Positions 62,917-64,000 of a stretch of 64,000 bases of DNA are shown piece after piece. The notes below the pieces were generated by a model. It saw nothing but the letters and a program-made list of their open reading frames with translations. It was not told the DNA's origin and did not search any database. Position numbers and translations under genes: made by a program. The DNA comes from Rouxiella aceris (GTDB taxonomy: Bacteria; Pseudomonadota; Gammaproteobacteria; Enterobacterales; Enterobacteriaceae): the NCBI RefSeq assembly GCF_012933545.1, contig NZ_JAADJU010000015.1, forward strand, positions 62,001 to 126,000, written 5' to 3'. The stretch's first letter is position 1. Each line of letters opens with the position of its first letter.

Positions 62917-64000
62917 TTAAACGTTAGGATTACGCGTATCGCTATTAACCAGATTCCTTAATAAAATAGCGAATGCCAAAGGGACATCCTGGGGGATCGG
63001 TAAATAAACGATATGACCATTTCCCGGCGCTGCGGTGATCGGTTCCCCTTTTTTGTTTTGCATCTGATCGATATAAAACTGGATATTGCCTTCTGGCGTC
63101 ATGATTTCGATGCTGTCGCCGACCACAAAGCGGTTTTTGACATCCACCTCGGCCCAGCCACTATTGTTACCCGTGCCGCGTTGACCGGTGAACTCGCCGG
63201 CAAACTGCTGACGATCGCTGACGGAAAACCCGTAGTCATAGTTTTGCTGCGCCTGATGCACATGACGACGCAAGAATCCTTCGGTATAACCGCGATGCGC
63301 CAACCCTTCAAGGGTGGTGAGCAGCGAAGGATCGAAGGGTTTACCGGCTACGGCGTCATCAATGGCACGGCGATAGACCTGGGCGGTACGAGCGCAGTAA
63401 TAGAAGGATTTGGTGCGGCCTTCAATTTTCAGCGAGTGCACGCCCATTTGCGTCAGGCTGGCAACGTGTTCAATGGCACGCAGATCCTTGGAGTTCATGA
63501 TATAGGTGCCGTGTTCATCTTCAAAGGCACTCATTGGTTCGCCTGGGTTCTGTACTTCCTCCAGCATAAACACCCGATCGGTTGGCTGGCCGATACCCAG
63601 TGCCGGTTCGGCATCCAGCTGTTTCACCGCAATAGGGTCGTGCTGGAAGACGATATTACCGATATCATCTTCTTTGCCTTCCTGCACCTTGTATTGCCAG
63701 CGGCAGGCATTGGTGCAGGTTCCCTGGTTGGGATCGCGTTTATTGATATAGCCCGACAGCAGGCAGCGGCCGGAATAAGCCATGCACAGTGCTCCGTGGA
63801 CAAACACTTCCAGTTCCATTTCCGGGACCTGCTTACGGATCTCGGCTATTTCTTCCAGCGACAGTTCACGGGAGAGGATCACGCGACTGAGTCCCATCTG
63901 CTGCCAGAACTTCACCGTTGCCCAGTTTACCGCGTTTGCCTGCACCGACAGGTGGATATCGATTTGCGGATAAGCTTCGCGCACCATCATGATCAGACCT
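62917..64000 (-). CDS. trhP: TrhP (YegQ), U32-family tRNA hydroxylation protein, 5' end cut by window edge
   Basis: Peptidase U32-family protein that, in E. coli, takes part in prephenate-dependent 5-hydroxyuridine formation at tRNA position 34. Signature VFVHGALCMAYSGRCLLSGY INKRDPNQGTCTNACRWQY carries the Cys set of the U32 family; NSKDLRAIEHVASLTQMGVH SLKIEGRTKSFYY follows. About 361 C-terminal residues are in the window against about 453 in E. coli; the frame is open to base 64000, so the start is outside. A shorter start at the Met near 63990 would cut the domain and is not real. Confidence 0.94.
   Translation of the reverse strand, partial: GLIMMVREAYPQIDIHLSVQANAVNWATVKFWQQMGLSRVILSRELSLEEIAEIRKQVPEMELEVFVHGALCMAYSGRCLLSGYINKRDPNQGTCTNACRWQYKVQEGKEDDIGNIVFQHDPIAVKQLDAEPALGIGQPTDRVFMLEEVQNPGEPMSAFEDEHGTYIMNSKDLRAIEHVASLTQMGVHSLKIEGRTKSFYYCARTAQVYRRAIDDAVAGKPFDPSLLTTLEGLAHRGYTEGFLRRHVHQAQQNYDYGFSVSDRQQFAGEFTGQRGTGNNSGWAEVDVKNRFVVGDSIEIMTPEGNIQFYIDQMQNKKGEPITAAPGNGHIVYLPIPQDVPLAFAILLRNLVNSDTRNPNV

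Overview
The window is a stretch of a gammaproteobacterial chromosome, almost certainly Enterobacterales. Evidence for this is the mal regulon with E. coli gene order (malF-malE / malK-lamB-malM), a complete rha locus, a gntK-gntU-edd operon behind GntR-type operators, thiM-thiD behind a TPP riboswitch, and yegS and trhP homologues. Gene content (short-Q-loop bd oxidase, orphan Hcp/effector modules, acid-sugar and hydroxyaromatic genes) looks more like a Yersiniaceae or Hafniaceae environmental enterobacterium (Serratia, Rahnella, Ewingella or Hafnia type) than E. coli, but the genus cannot be fixed from the sequence alone.

Layout. 1-6.7 kb: maltose/maltodextrin uptake. 7-9 kb: a large TPR-like protein of unknown role. 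9-13.3 kb: a DMSO-reductase-family molybdoenzyme operon (chaperone, catalytic, FeS and membrane subunits). 13.8-17.4 kb: two LysR regulators, a TauE/SafE permease and an alpha/beta hydrolase. 17.5-18.9 kb: an AT-rich orphan type VI secretion island (unknown protein, small membrane protein, Hcp). 19.4-23.4 kb: gluconate uptake, phosphorylation and Entner-Doudoroff dehydratase. 23.6-26.3 kb: cyanide-insensitive-type bd oxidase with a DUF2474 small subunit. 26.5-28.8 kb: PAS-LuxR and WYL regulators and a VOC protein. 29.3-34.7 kb: an unusual acid-sugar (tetronate-type) locus. 34.7-38 kb: a second type VI module, Hcp plus an L,D-transpeptidase-like toxin plus three tandem immunity paralogues with duplication scars. 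38.1-46.6 kb: L-rhamnose uptake and catabolism, including fucO and rhaM. 47-53.7 kb: a LysR regulator, a UbiD/UbiX hydroxybenzoate decarboxylase pair, a DUF554 membrane protein, an exported beta-helix protein and an exported type I 3-dehydroquinate dehydratase. 53.8-54.9 kb: dgoA with a decayed dgoK. 55-57.7 kb: thiamine salvage and one unknown gene. 57.8-61.4 kb: an rspR-transporter-rspB module with an eroded rspA. 61.6-64 kb: yegS and the 3' part of trhP.

The main candidate for an undescribed system is 46.9-53.7 kb. Two signal-peptide proteins (a leader-fused AroD and a beta-helix protein that may be a QuiC-type dehydroshikimate dehydratase) would make protocatechuate in the periplasm. A divergently regulated LpdC-like UbiD decarboxylase with its own UbiX would then decarboxylate it to catechol in the cytoplasm. 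Second is the acid-sugar locus: it keeps OtnK and OtnC homologues but replaces the usual dehydrogenase and isomerase with a leaderless binding-protein-like protein and an Asp/Glu-racemase-like protein that lacks the second catalytic cysteine. Two matching TTCACA-N6-TGTGAA palindromes lie in front of its two transcription blocks. The two orphan Hcp modules are third.

Several sugar-acid pathways show decay: dgoK has lost its N-terminal part and carries an internal stop, and rspA survives only as a frameshifted C-terminal scrap. No tRNA, rRNA, insertion sequence, CRISPR array or phage gene was recognised.
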